Below, piece by piece: positions 27,859 through 36,869 of a stretch of 64,000 nt of DNA. The notes under the pieces are model-generated. The model made no database searches and was not told where the DNA came from. It saw nothing but the letters and a program-made list of their open reading frames with translations. Source of the DNA: Synechococcus sp. WH 5701 (GTDB lineage: Bacteria > Cyanobacteriota > Cyanobacteriia > PCC-6307 > Cyanobiaceae); assembly GCF_000153045.1 (NCBI RefSeq), contig NZ_CH724160.1, forward strand, positions 887,499 through 951,498, in the 5' to 3' direction. Numbering within the stretch: position 1 is the first letter of the stretch; each line of letters starts with the position of its first letter. The translations under genes and the position numbers were made by a program.

Positions 27859-28872
27859 TTGCGACCTCCCGTGCCGAGACAGTTCTCTGTGCCGCGACTT
27901 CCCTCCCCCCTTCAGCTGGTTTTGACGTTGTCTCCTTCCCGTTTGGGCAGCTGGTTCTTGCCGGTTGGACTGACCCTGCTCACCGGCCTCCTGTCGGCGG
28001 CGGCCGCTCGCGCGGAGGGGGTCGTCGACCGGGTCGCCCGCAGCGGTGAGCTGGTGCTGGTGGGGCACCCCGATCAGGCGCCCATGCTCTCCCTGGACGT
28101 CCAGGGGCGGCCAGTGGGTTACGCGATGGAGGTGGCCAATCGGATCGCGGCTGAGCTGGCCCTGGCCGCGGGGCGTCCGGTGCGGCTCCGCTTCGAGCCT
28201 GTGGCCGACCCCGCTGATCTGGGCCAGCGGCTGGTGGGCGGCCAGGCCGATCTCGCCTGTGGCGTGCCCTTCACCTGGGAGCGGGACATCACACTCGACT
28301 ATTCCCTGCCCTTCGGGCTCTCCGGTCTGCGGCTGCTGGCGCCCGCTGGTCGTCTGGATGGATCGCCCCAGTCGCTGGCCGGGAGGCGCATCGGTGTGGT
28401 CGCCAACTCTCTTGGGGAAACAGAGCTGAAGGGCATCCAGCCGAAGGCCCAGCCCGTCGGTTTTGCGGATCTCTCCCAGGCGGTGGCAGCCCTGCAGGGC
28501 GGCTCAGTGGATGGGGTGATCGGTGACAGCACCCTCCTGGCAGGCCTTGTCGCCGGAGGGAAGGGTGCCGCGCTGGCTCAGACCCCCTCGGAGCCCTACG
28601 AGCGCTATGCCGTGGCCTGTCTGGTTCATGAGAACGACTCCGCCTTCCGCAACCTGGTGAATCTGGCGATTGCACGGCTGCTGCAGGGTTACCTCGATGG
28701 CCAGCCCGAGGCGGTGAGCGCCATCGATCGCTGGGTGGGACCCGGCAGTGCGCTCAACCGCACGCCGGATCAGATCCGCAACTACTTCGATGCGGTGCTG
28801 CTGGGGGTGGAGGCCCTGCGCCCTCTGCCGGCCCAGGCGGGTTCTGCCCCCACCAGGCCCACTGCTCCCTGA
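27859..28872 (+). CDS. grrP: GRR-system periplasmic binding protein (GrrP-like)
   Basis: A 337-residue solute-binding protein of the amino-acid ABC (SBP type 3) fold with an N-terminal signal/anchor (about residues 20-52). The core reads SGELVLVGHPDQAPMLSLD, GYAMEVANRIAAEL, ADLACGVPFTWERDITLDYS and SVDGVIGDSTLLAGL. No ABC permease or ATPase is nearby. Such 'orphan' binding proteins are known companions of the Gly-rich-repeat precursor and its radical SAM maturase, and both follow directly here (next gene 65 nt on). Its ligand is unknown. The start is a TTG with little support; several later starts are possible. Confidence 0.82.
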   Translation: MRPPVPRQFSVPRLPSPLQLVLTLSPSRLGSWFLPVGLTLLTGLLSAAAARAEGVVDRVARSGELVLVGHPDQAPMLSLDVQGRPVGYAMEVANRIAAELALAAGRPVRLRFEPVADPADLGQRLVGGQADLACGVPFTWERDITLDYSLPFGLSGLRLLAPAGRLDGSPQSLAGRRIGVVANSLGETELKGIQPKAQPVGFADLSQAVAALQGGSVDGVIGDSTLLAGLVAGGKGAALAQTPSEPYERYAVACLVHENDSAFRNLVNLAIARLLQGYLDGQPEAVSAIDRWVGPGSALNRTPDQIRNYFDAVLLGVEALRPLPAQAGSAPTRPTAP

Positions 28873-28937
28873 TGCCCTGAGGCGGCCCACCCGGCGCGTC
28901 GCTGTCTCTGCCCCTCCCCCGCTTCCACCCTGCTCCG

Positions 28938-29342
28938 ATGGCCTTCTTCACCCGCTCCCGGCTCTTCGGCATCCTGTTGCTGGCTGCCTCCTTGCCCCTG
29001 GACCCTGGGGTGGCCCGAGCCCTGGCGGCTTCCGGCTCAGCTCCCCCGGCCGGTGATCAGCCCCACCAGGCCGATGCCATCGAGGGGCGCCTGCGCCGCA
29101 TTGCCGCCGCCATTCGCGAGCACGACGACGCGGACGCCGGGGGGAACGGGGTCGCCGCTGACGACAGGCTGGCGCGGGTGTTCGTCAACGGACCCAGGGT
29201 CGGCTGGGGCAATGGAGGCTTTCGCAATGGCGGCTTCTTTAACGGTGGCTTCCGTAATGGCGGCTTCTACAACGGTGGCTTCCGCAATGGCGGCTTCGGC
29301 AATGGCGGCTTCCGCAACGGTGGCTGGCGCAATTACTGGTGA
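28938..29342 (+). CDS. grrA: Gly-rich repeat RiPP precursor (GrrA/OscA type)
   Basis: A 134-residue precursor peptide. Residues 1-30 form a Sec-type signal peptide (FFTRSRLFGILLLAASLPL ... ARALA). Residues 31-85 are an acidic/polar leader region with a helical stretch (DAIEGRLRRIAAAIREHDD). The C-terminal ~48 residues are a core of nine five-residue repeats GG-aromatic-X-Asn: WGN, FRN, FFN, FRN, FYN, FRN, FGN, FRN, WRN, ending YW. FRN alternates with a variable unit, giving a ten-residue period. In this family the maturase cross-links the aromatic ring to the residue two positions on (cyclophane). It overlaps grrM by a GTGA. Confidence 0.93.
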   Translation: MAFFTRSRLFGILLLAASLPLDPGVARALAASGSAPPAGDQPHQADAIEGRLRRIAAAIREHDDADAGGNGVAADDRLARVFVNGPRVGWGNGGFRNGGFFNGGFRNGGFYNGGFRNGGFGNGGFRNGGWRNYW

Positions 29343-30496
29343 ACGAGTCCATGCAGGTCCAGGTCGGCCCGCTGCGCCTGCTGGTGGTGCAGCCCACTCC
29401 GTTCTGCAACCTCGACTGCGACTACTGCTACCTGCCCAGCCGGGATGACCGCAGCCGGCTGCCCCTGGAGATCCTGGACGCAGCCCTGGAGCGGGTGCTC
29501 GAGAGCCCATTCCTCGACGGTGGCTTCACTCTGCTCTGGCATGCGGGCGAGCCACTCACCATGCCGATCGCCTTCTACGACGCGGCCTCCGAGCGGATCC
29601 GCCTGGCCCTGGAGCGCCACGACCTGCCACCCCAGACAATCGTGCAGTCGTTGCAGACCAACGCCGTGGTGATCGACGACGCCTGGTGCGACTGCTTCGA
29701 GCGCAACGGCATCCATGTGGGCGTCAGCATGGATGGGCCGGCCTTCCTCCACGACGCCCACCGCCGCACCCGCACCGGCCTCCCCACCCATGGGGCAGTG
29801 ATGCGCGGCATCGCGGCCCTGCAGCGCCGCGCCATCCCTTTCCAGGTGATCTGCGTGCTCACCGCCGATGCCCTCGATCAGGCCGACGCTCTCTACGACT
29901 TCTTCACCGGCGCCGGCATCACCGACGTGGGCTTCAACATGGAGGAAACCGAGGGGGAGAACCTGCGCTCCACTCTTGAGCGCCCCGATGGTGAGCGCCG
30001 CTACAGCGCCTTTCTGGAGCGTTTCTGGCAGCGGATGCGGGCTGAACCCGGCCGGCTGCGCCTGCGCGAGTTCGATGGCATCACCAGCCTGGCCTGCGGT
30101 GAGGCCCGGATGGAGAGCACCGACATGAACACCCCCTTCGCGATCGTGAACGTGGACGCGAAGGGCAACTTCTCCAGTTTCGATCCGGAACTGCTGGCGG
30201 TGGCCACCGCCGAGTACGGCGATTTCATCTTCGGCAACGTGCTGCAGGGCAGCCTTGAAGCGGCGCTCAGCACCGAGAAGTTCCAGCGGGTGTGGCGCGA
30301 GATCAAGGCCGGAGTCGACCTGTGCCGCCGCGACTGCGCCTACTTCGGTCTCTGTGGTGGTGGTGCTGGCAGCAACAAGTACTGGGAGCACGGCCGCTTC
30401 GACTGCAGCGTCACGGAGCACTGCCGCTACCGCATTCAGTTGGTGGCCGATGTGGTGCTCTCGGGGATGGAGCGGGAGCTGGGGCTGAGCGCCTGA
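29339..30496 (+). CDS. grrM: Radical SAM/SPASM cyclophane-forming maturase (GrrM)
   Basis: A 385-residue radical SAM enzyme with a C-terminal SPASM domain. The AdoMet iron-sulfur motif CNLDCDYC (C-x3-C-x2-C) is near residue 23-30. LWHAGEPL and SLQTNAVVID are also typical. The SPASM auxiliary-cluster cysteines lie in the last ~130 residues: SLACGEAR, then CRRDCAYFGLCGGG and CSVTEHC. It should build the aromatic-to-side-chain cross-links in the adjacent repeat precursor. The GTG start at 29339 overlaps the precursor stop; an ATG four codons on is the alternative. Translational coupling fits an enzyme-substrate pair. Confidence 0.95.
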   Translation: MNESMQVQVGPLRLLVVQPTPFCNLDCDYCYLPSRDDRSRLPLEILDAALERVLESPFLDGGFTLLWHAGEPLTMPIAFYDAASERIRLALERHDLPPQTIVQSLQTNAVVIDDAWCDCFERNGIHVGVSMDGPAFLHDAHRRTRTGLPTHGAVMRGIAALQRRAIPFQVICVLTADALDQADALYDFFTGAGITDVGFNMEETEGENLRSTLERPDGERRYSAFLERFWQRMRAEPGRLRLREFDGITSLACGEARMESTDMNTPFAIVNVDAKGNFSSFDPELLAVATAEYGDFIFGNVLQGSLEAALSTEKFQRVWREIKAGVDLCRRDCAYFGLCGGGAGSNKYWEHGRFDCSVTEHCRYRIQLVADVVLSGMERELGLSA

Positions 30497-30606
30497 GCCG
30501 AACCGAAGATCAGCCTGGCCTGGATCGCCAGTGTCACGTTGATGACGAGCTGTGGGCAGACAAGCCCAACGTCCTTAGTCTGAGCCGGATCTGGACATGA
30601 TGGGCG

Positions 30607-31551
30607 TTGAAGGTTCCACAGATCCTGGGTCTGCTGAGTGGGGATGGCAGCAGGCCCCTGAGGCAGCAATTGGCCATCACCCTCGCCGTGGTGTTCACCG
30701 CGTCGATCCTGGTGGCGGTGCTGTTGCTGGATCAGCTGTTCGCCTGGCAGGCCAGGGGGCTGATCGATCAGCGCTCAGGATTCTTCATGGACAGCATGCT
30801 GGCGGTTCGGGAGTACACCAGCAAGGACGTCAATCCAATCGTCGCGCCGCTCAATGAGGGCCCAGGCGTGTTCCGACCAGAGGCCGTGCCCAGCTATTCG
30901 GCCACTTCCGTTTTCGAGTACCTCAAGCAGGCTAAGCCTGATTACAAACAATATTCCTACCGCGAAGCCGCGCTCAATCCAACCAATCTCAAGGACAAGG
31001 CCGACACGTTCGAAGCCTCGATCATTCAGGCGTTCAGGGAGGCGCCCAGCACGGGCTCCCTCACTGGCGAGAAGGTCACACCCCTGGGGCGATTCCACTA
31101 CGTGGCCCGACCGATCAAGATCTCCAAGGACAGCTGTCTGGTCTGCCATTCCACCCCCGAGCGTGCGCCACGCAGCCAGCTGCTGGCCTATGGCGACAGC
31201 AATGGTTATGGATGGCAGCTCAATGAGGTGGTCGGCGCTCAGATCGTCACGGTCCCCCAGGACGCCGTCCTCAAGGCTAAAAGGCAGTCGCTGCTCACCA
31301 CCGCCCTGCTGCTGGCCTTGGTGTTCGTGGTTGTCGGACTGGCGGCCAACTCCGTACTCAATCGGTTGATCCTCAGGCCCATGCGCCAGATCAGTCAGAA
31401 GGCTGAGGAGGCGAGTGTCACCCCGGCCAGTGTGAGCTTTGATGAGAAGAGTCGTGCCGACGAGATTGGCCTGCTGGCCAGAAGTTTCGAGAGAATGAAG
31501 CAGAGTCTGGCGATTTCGATGCAGATGCTCAAGGATCGACAGAAGCCCTGA
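30607..31551 (+). CDS. DUF3365 haem-binding sensor with HAMP domain
   Basis: A 314-residue membrane receptor-like protein. One transmembrane helix lies at about 22-43, a periplasmic DUF3365 (Tll0287-like) domain at about 55-215, a second helix at about 228-248, and a HAMP-like region (LRPMRQISQKAEEAS ... DEIGLLARSFERMK) at about 255-300. A haem c motif CLVCH is at 177-181 and should hold a redox- or gas-responsive haem outside the membrane. There is no output domain; the chain ends just after HAMP, so it must signal through a partner. The TTG start is inferred. The stop overlaps the next start (TGATG). Confidence 0.88.
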   Translation: MKVPQILGLLSGDGSRPLRQQLAITLAVVFTASILVAVLLLDQLFAWQARGLIDQRSGFFMDSMLAVREYTSKDVNPIVAPLNEGPGVFRPEAVPSYSATSVFEYLKQAKPDYKQYSYREAALNPTNLKDKADTFEASIIQAFREAPSTGSLTGEKVTPLGRFHYVARPIKISKDSCLVCHSTPERAPRSQLLAYGDSNGYGWQLNEVVGAQIVTVPQDAVLKAKRQSLLTTALLLALVFVVVGLAANSVLNRLILRPMRQISQKAEEASVTPASVSFDEKSRADEIGLLARSFERMKQSLAISMQMLKDRQKP

Positions 31552-32480
31552 TGCCTGGCAGCTGGCAGCGCTGGTGCGAATGCTGGATGGCTGGAGCAAC
31601 AGCACCCGTGATGCTGCTGCTGGCGCTGGTGCTCGGCGCCTGTGGCTCCAGCCCCGGTTCGAGTTCAGCCTTGTGTGGCCCCACTGGGGTGCTGAGGGTT
31701 GGGCTGCTGGCTCCCAGTGAGGGCAGCACCAATACGGCCCAATCCTTCTCCGACGCTGAGCTGCAGGCTCTCAAGTCGTTGCTGCTGCAGGCCAGTCGCT
31801 GCGATGTTGCTTTGGAGCCGCTCAACAGTGTCGATCGGGCCCGCACCAGCCTGAGCGAACGTCGCTGGGATCTGGCTTTCCTTCCCCCGGGTCTCACGGC
31901 CTATGCCATGGGTTCCTCAGCTGGCTACACCTCTGTGAGGTCGCTCGGGTCCAGCCGCCGCTCACGTTCGGCGATCCTGGTGCGGGAGTCGAGCCGAATC
32001 CGCAGCCTCCAGGATCTGCAACAGGCCAGGATCGGCTTACTGCCACGCGGTTCCCTCACGGGGTTCTACCTGCCGCTTTACAACTTGCACGGACTGAATC
32101 TGGCTCGCGTCAGCTATGCCCTCAATCACGCCGCCCTTTTGGCCATGTTGGATCACGGCGAGGTGGAGGCGATCGCCTGGGATGAGGCCTTGCCTCCGCC
32201 TTCTCTTGCGGTGCGGCGCCTGCACGTGGATGCCCATGTCCTGCCTCTGGGGGCACTGGTGTTGAGCGGTTCGCTGACCAGCTCCGACTACATCGCTTTC
32301 CTCAGAGCCCTTGATGATAATGCGGCCCAGATGCCGACCGGCCTGGGGTATGCGGCCGGTGTGCTGCCGGAACAGCAGGCGATACAACCGCTCAAGGCGA
32401 TCGTGGAGAGCGTGGAGGCCTGGCAGCTTCCCCTCGACGGACAGCCTTATCGGGTGTATGGAGCCAAGGCGGCCGGATGA
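31551..32480 (+). CDS. PhnD-like phosphonate/phosphate-type binding lipoprotein
   Basis: A 309-residue solute-binding protein with a lipoprotein signal (LLLALVLGACGSSPG; lipobox LGAC, Cys near residue 31). It has the PhnD-type plan: VLRVGLLAPSEG, a DVALEPL strand, WDLAFLPPGLTAYAM, then LQDLQQARIGLLPRGSLTGFYLPLYNL. No ABC permease or ATPase accompanies it. It is sandwiched by start/stop overlaps (TGATG before, ATGA after) between a haem sensor and a cyclase-kinase, so a sensing role is more likely than transport; that part is inference. Confidence 0.85.
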   Translation: MPGSWQRWCECWMAGATAPVMLLLALVLGACGSSPGSSSALCGPTGVLRVGLLAPSEGSTNTAQSFSDAELQALKSLLLQASRCDVALEPLNSVDRARTSLSERRWDLAFLPPGLTAYAMGSSAGYTSVRSLGSSRRSRSAILVRESSRIRSLQDLQQARIGLLPRGSLTGFYLPLYNLHGLNLARVSYALNHAALLAMLDHGEVEAIAWDEALPPPSLAVRRLHVDAHVLPLGALVLSGSLTSSDYIAFLRALDDNAAQMPTGLGYAAGVLPEQQAIQPLKAIVESVEAWQLPLDGQPYRVYGAKAAG

Positions 32481-34594
32481 CGATGCATTCTTCCCAGGCA
32501 CGCCATCTCAAGGTGATCGTGTTCAGCGATGTGGTGGATTCATCGGCGCAGATCTTCGCCGATGAACTGATCGCCATTCAGCGCATCAAGGAAGATCTGG
32601 CGATGATCCGGGAGGCCGTGCAACGGCATGGTGGTTGTCTGGTGAAGAGCCTCGGTGATGGCATCCTGGCCACCTTTGATGCTCCGACCCAGGCCCTGGA
32701 ATTCGTGGAGGACGTGGTGATTCGCATCACCCGTCGCGGTAGCCAATCGCTACAGCACCGCTTCGGGCTTCACACCGGCGAGATCTATGTCAACGGCGAC
32801 GATATCATTGGCCGGGGCGTGCATCTGGCCTCACGACTCCAGACCACGGCACCGGTCAATGGCGTGGCCTTTGTCCAGTCCACCTTTGAGTTGGTTGATC
32901 CCCGCTTCCAGCGCCGCTCTGTACCTATGGGCCCCGTGGAGCTCAAGGGTCTGCCGAACGCTGTGATCTGCTACGCCATCGAATCCGACGCGCTGATCGG
33001 TGAGCAGGCTGGTGCGGCCCTGGCGGAACTCGGTCTTGAAGCTCTCTTGGCGGATACCCCTTACCGCCTCGAGCGGCCTCTGAGCGCAGCCCCTGGTGGT
33101 GGCACTTATCTGGTGCGAGAGCAGAGCCGCGATCGGCCTGCCGTGCTCAAGCTGATCGCCTGTGATGCCACCAACCTCGATGCCCTGCAGGTGGAGGCGG
33201 CCTGCTTCGACCGCCTGCGCCATCCCAGCCTGCCCCGTTTCGTGGATGCGTTCGAGCATCGCGGCTCCTTCCTGTTCCTCCAGGAGTACATCGCCGGAGC
33301 ATCTCTGCAGGGTTCGCTCGATTCCCTGCGCCGCAAGCAGCGGTTGGCGGAGTTGCTGCGTCAGGTGCTGGGCGTGCTGGAGGCCATCCATGCCGCCGGG
33401 ATTGTCCATGGCGATCTCCACCCCGCCAACCTGATTCCCGCCGAAACGGGCGGTTCACTGTTCCTGGTCGACTTCGGTTTGCTCAAGGCCCGCTCGTCCG
33501 GGGGCAGCCTGTCGGGAGAGCCCCTCAGTTGCCGCCCCTTCTTCAGCCCCCCGGAGCGGGCGCGTTTCGGCAGCCTCAGCCCCAGTGGCGATCTCTACGC
33601 CCTCGGGGTGATGGCCCTCTGCCTTTACACCGGTCAGGACCCCTCCGACCTCTATGACAGGGCCGAAGGGCGGTGGCTGCTCGAGGATCTGGTGGATTCG
33701 GAATTGATCGATTGGCTCACTCCTCTGCTGGATGAATCCCCTACCCGGCGCCTTGGCAGCGCCACCGACGCCCTGCAGCGGCTCGATCGCCCCTCGAGCC
33801 GGGCCGGGGCGTCCTCTCCACGGGCGTTCGTGGATACGGGCGGGCTGCCACCGCTGGGGGATCAACTCCGCCCGCTGCGCAAAGCCGTGTTGCAGAGGAC
33901 GCTCACGGCTACTTACGGCCCCGTGGTGGAACTGCTGCTGGAGAGCTCTGCTTCGATCGTCGCCGGCCAGGAGGTGGAGGCACTGCGTCAGCGGCTGGTG
34001 GGCGCGGGTCTCTCCCTGGCTGATGTGGACGCGGCCTTCCAGGAGGCCCAGGAGGTGGTGCCTGCCCCTGATATCCCCCAGGGGAGGAACCTTCCCTCCC
34101 CCGGCAGTCCTGGCTCTGCTGGGGACACCCCCCCAGGGGATTGGCAGGATGGGCTTCTTCCAGTACTGCGAGAGAGGATCGGACCGATCGCTGATCTGCT
34201 CTGGAGCGATCCCCTGCGCCAGGCCTTAGCCGTGGATCCGCCCGAGGCCCGCCGGTTACTGCTGCAGTCGGCCGTGCCGCCGGAGGTGGTCGACGAGCTG
34301 CTCCACCAGGCCCGGACCCTGCGTCAGCATCCCGCTTCGCCACTGCCGGCTCCACCCGCCACCCCTGGTCCCGCCCCCCTGGCCCCTGAGGTGGGGCCAG
34401 GGGCGGCTGAGTCGGCCCAGCACCTTGAGGAGGTGCTGGTGGAGTTCATCGGCCCGATCGCGAGCACCGTCCTCGCCTCGGTGCGGGACCTCCCGCCGGC
34501 GGAGCGACTCAAGGCGGTGATGGCTGCGCTGGAGGGCTTCGGTGTCGAGGCGGGGACTCTTCAGCAGCTGCGTCGACGCTTGGGTCTGTCCTGA
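32477..34594 (+). CDS. Class III nucleotide cyclase-Ser/Thr kinase fusion
   Basis: A 705-residue soluble protein with three parts. Residues ~8-165 form a class III cyclase domain: metal-binding FSDVVDSS (15-22), VKSLGDGILATFD (56-68) and RFGLHTGE. The usual VNxASRL motif reads VHLASRL (115-121), so the transition-state Asn is His. Residues ~200-435 form a kinase-like domain: AVLKLI (Lys 225), HGDLHPAN (312-319), VDFG (331-334) and PPER. Residues ~470-705 carry three similar helical repeats around YGPVVELLL, IGPIADLLW and IGPIASTVL. It ends a three-gene coupled operon and is the obvious output component. Confidence 0.87.
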   Translation: MTMHSSQARHLKVIVFSDVVDSSAQIFADELIAIQRIKEDLAMIREAVQRHGGCLVKSLGDGILATFDAPTQALEFVEDVVIRITRRGSQSLQHRFGLHTGEIYVNGDDIIGRGVHLASRLQTTAPVNGVAFVQSTFELVDPRFQRRSVPMGPVELKGLPNAVICYAIESDALIGEQAGAALAELGLEALLADTPYRLERPLSAAPGGGTYLVREQSRDRPAVLKLIACDATNLDALQVEAACFDRLRHPSLPRFVDAFEHRGSFLFLQEYIAGASLQGSLDSLRRKQRLAELLRQVLGVLEAIHAAGIVHGDLHPANLIPAETGGSLFLVDFGLLKARSSGGSLSGEPLSCRPFFSPPERARFGSLSPSGDLYALGVMALCLYTGQDPSDLYDRAEGRWLLEDLVDSELIDWLTPLLDESPTRRLGSATDALQRLDRPSSRAGASSPRAFVDTGGLPPLGDQLRPLRKAVLQRTLTATYGPVVELLLESSASIVAGQEVEALRQRLVGAGLSLADVDAAFQEAQEVVPAPDIPQGRNLPSPGSPGSAGDTPPGDWQDGLLPVLRERIGPIADLLWSDPLRQALAVDPPEARRLLLQSAVPPEVVDELLHQARTLRQHPASPLPAPPATPGPAPLAPEVGPGAAESAQHLEEVLVEFIGPIASTVLASVRDLPPAERLKAVMAALEGFGVEAGTLQQLRRRLGLS

Positions 34595-34712
34595 ATCTGT
34601 GGCTCATGGCCCCTGTCGGGCTGTCGACTCCGGCCTGCCACCCGACCCCGGAGAGGGATGATCGTGAAACGGTCGTTCCCCCCTCGCGGCTGACCCGCCG
34701 CACCCACCAGCC

Positions 34713-36545
34713 ATGCTTCGCATCGCCCACGCCCTCGACGCCCAGCTGCGCGCGGCCTTGGAGCGGGCCTTCCCAGAGGAGGTGGCGGCGGCGCACCGGG
34801 CCGGTGCTCCCCTCGATCCACAACTGGCGCCGGCCAGCCAGCCGGAATTCGGAGATTTCCAGGCCAACGGAGCCCTCTCCCTGGCCCGGCGGCTGAAGCA
34901 GGCACCGAGGGCCATCGCCGGCGCGATCGTGGAGCAACTGGCTGTTGATACGGCGTTTACCGAGCTGTGCGAGCCCGCCCAGATTGCAGGACCGGGCTTC
35001 ATCAACCTCACCCTGCGCCCCCGGCAGTTGGCGGCGGAGCTGCGCAGCCGCCTGGGTGATCAGCGCCTGGGGGTGCCTGAGGTGAGCGGCGCTGCGACCG
35101 GTGCTGCAGCGGCCCCGGTGATCGTGGATTTCTCCAGCCCCAACATCGCCAAGGAGATGCACGTGGGGCACCTGCGCTCCACGATCATCGGCGACGCGCT
35201 TGCGCGGGTGCTGGAGTTCCGCGGCCACCCGGTGCTGCGTCTCAACCATGTGGGCGACTGGGGCACCCAGTTCGGCATGCTGATCACCCACCTCAAGCAG
35301 GTGGCTCCTGAGGCACTCACCACCGCCGATGCGGTGGATCTGGGCGATCTGGTGGCCTTCTACCGCCAGGCCAAGGCACGTTTCGATGCTGATGAGGCCT
35401 TCCAGGCCACCTCCCGCGAGGAGGTGGTGAAGCTGCAGAGCGGCGATCCCGTGAGCCGCCGGGCCTGGCAGTTGCTGTGTGAGCAGTCGCGGCGTGAATT
35501 CCAGCAGATCTACGACCGTCTCGACATCCGCCTGAGCGAGCGGGGGGAGTCGTTTTACAACCCCTACCTGGAGCAGGTGGTGGCCGATCTGGAGGCCAGC
35601 GGCTTGCTGGTCACCGATGCCGGTGCCCAGTGCGTGTTCCTCGAGGGGGTGAGCGGCAAGGACGGCCAGCCGCTGCCGCTGATCGTGCGCAAGAGCGACG
35701 GCGGCTTCAACTACGCCACCACGGATCTGGCGGCCCTGCGCTACCGCTTTGCGGCGCCACCCGAGGGGGATGGCGCCCGCCGGCTGATCTACGTGACCGA
35801 TGCAGGCCAGGCCAGCCACTTCGCCGCTGTATTCCAGGTGGCCCGCCGCGCCGGCTGGGTGCCCGAGGGCGGCCGGCTGGAGCACGTGCCCTTCGGCCTG
35901 GTGCAGGGGGATGACGGTAAGAAGCTCAAGACCCGCTCCGGCGACACGGTGCGCCTCAAAGATTTGCTGGAAGAAGCGGTGGAGCGCGCCGAGGCTGATC
36001 TGCGCCGCCGCCTGGCGGAGGAGGAGCGCCAGGAGGAGGAGGAGTTCATCACCCATGTGGCCACCACCGTGGGTCTTGCGGCGGTGAAGTACGCCGACCT
36101 GAGCACCAACCGGAACACCAACTACCAGTTCAGCTTCGATCGCATGCTGGCCCTCTCCGGCAACACGGCCCCCTACCTGCTCTATGCCCTGGTGCGGATC
36201 GCCGGCATTGCCCGCAAGGGGGGCGTGGGTGCGGGAGAAGGAGATGCGGCCGGGGTGTTTCCTGATCCCCTGGTGTTCAGCGAACCCCAGGAATGGGCCC
36301 TGGCGCGGCAGCTGCTGGCGCTGGATACGGTGATCGCCGAGGTGGAGGAGGAGCTGCTGCCCAATCGGCTCTGTTCCTACCTGTTCGAGCTCTCCCAGGT
36401 GTTCAACCGCTTCTACGACCAGGTTCCGGTGCTCAAGGCTGATGAACCGGCCCGGGGCTCACGTCTGGCGCTCTGCCGCCTCACCGCCGACACGCTGCGG
36501 CTGGGGTTAGGCCTACTGGGCATCCCGACGCTGGAGCGGATGTGA
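34713..36545 (+). CDS. argS: Arginyl-tRNA synthetase
   Basis: A 610-residue class I aminoacyl-tRNA synthetase charging tRNA-Arg. An N-terminal Add-1 domain precedes the HIGH motif, here HVGH in [16 protein letters not shown]. The pseudo-KMSKS region is [17 protein letters not shown]. The C-terminal anticodon-binding DALR domain ends LGIPTLERM. Length and domain order are normal. It is the last backbone gene before the integron island. Confidence 0.98.
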   Translation: MLRIAHALDAQLRAALERAFPEEVAAAHRAGAPLDPQLAPASQPEFGDFQANGALSLARRLKQAPRAIAGAIVEQLAVDTAFTELCEPAQIAGPGFINLTLRPRQLAAELRSRLGDQRLGVPEVSGAATGAAAAPVIVDFSSPNIAKEMHVGHLRSTIIGDALARVLEFRGHPVLRLNHVGDWGTQFGMLITHLKQVAPEALTTADAVDLGDLVAFYRQAKARFDADEAFQATSREEVVKLQSGDPVSRRAWQLLCEQSRREFQQIYDRLDIRLSERGESFYNPYLEQVVADLEASGLLVTDAGAQCVFLEGVSGKDGQPLPLIVRKSDGGFNYATTDLAALRYRFAAPPEGDGARRLIYVTDAGQASHFAAVFQVARRAGWVPEGGRLEHVPFGLVQGDDGKKLKTRSGDTVRLKDLLEEAVERAEADLRRRLAEEERQEEEEFITHVATTVGLAAVKYADLSTNRNTNYQFSFDRMLALSGNTAPYLLYALVRIAGIARKGGVGAGEGDAAGVFPDPLVFSEPQEWALARQLLALDTVIAEVEEELLPNRLCSYLFELSQVFNRFYDQVPVLKADEPARGSRLALCRLTADTLRLGLGLLGIPTLERM

Positions 36546-36759
36546 CCGGGTGAGGGCGCGTCCGGATCACCGCACTGCCGCGTAAGGTCCCAGACAAGCG
36601 CATGGACCCTGGAGGCATGCACCGATGGCGACAGAATGACCAGGCACGTCCATTCCCAGGGACGTCTTTGAGGGTCGTATCAGGACTGCCTCCGCGGTCT
36701 TTGGGGACTAAATATTAAACAACCTCAACGGTGTAGCGCGTCTCCATGGGGTGGCTGTC

Positions 36760-36863
36760 AACTAACGCTGGTCATCACCTGCCCGCACATAGCTGAAGGC
36801 AAAACAGATCCAAAGGCAGTTGTGAATCCGAGGGGGCGGCACAAGTGCATGGCTGTGTTAGCC
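36760..36863 (-). other. attC site behind mazEF (104 bp)
   Basis: Minus strand: the site opens GGCTAAC and closes GTTAGTT, matching the TAAC/GTTA cores but imperfect at the outer bases of RYYYAAC/GTTRRRY. The arms fold: AAC + 8 nt + an extra G + CACTTG + an extra T + GCCGC pairs with the other arm, AAC + 9 nt + CACCTG + CCCGC. Two unpaired bases on one arm, 6 nt apart, is the layout of known attC sites (compare aadA). It begins 7 nt after the mazF stop. Confidence 0.65.
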
Positions 36864-36869
36864 AGGCCG

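Noticed and set aside
29205-29340. 15-bp tandem repeats as a CRISPR or satellite
   Set aside because: They are the codons of the GG-aromatic-X-Asn repeats in an intact reading frame.
36546-36759. A tRNA or attachment site behind argS
   Set aside because: No cloverleaf, and no direct repeat matching the other end of the island, was seen.
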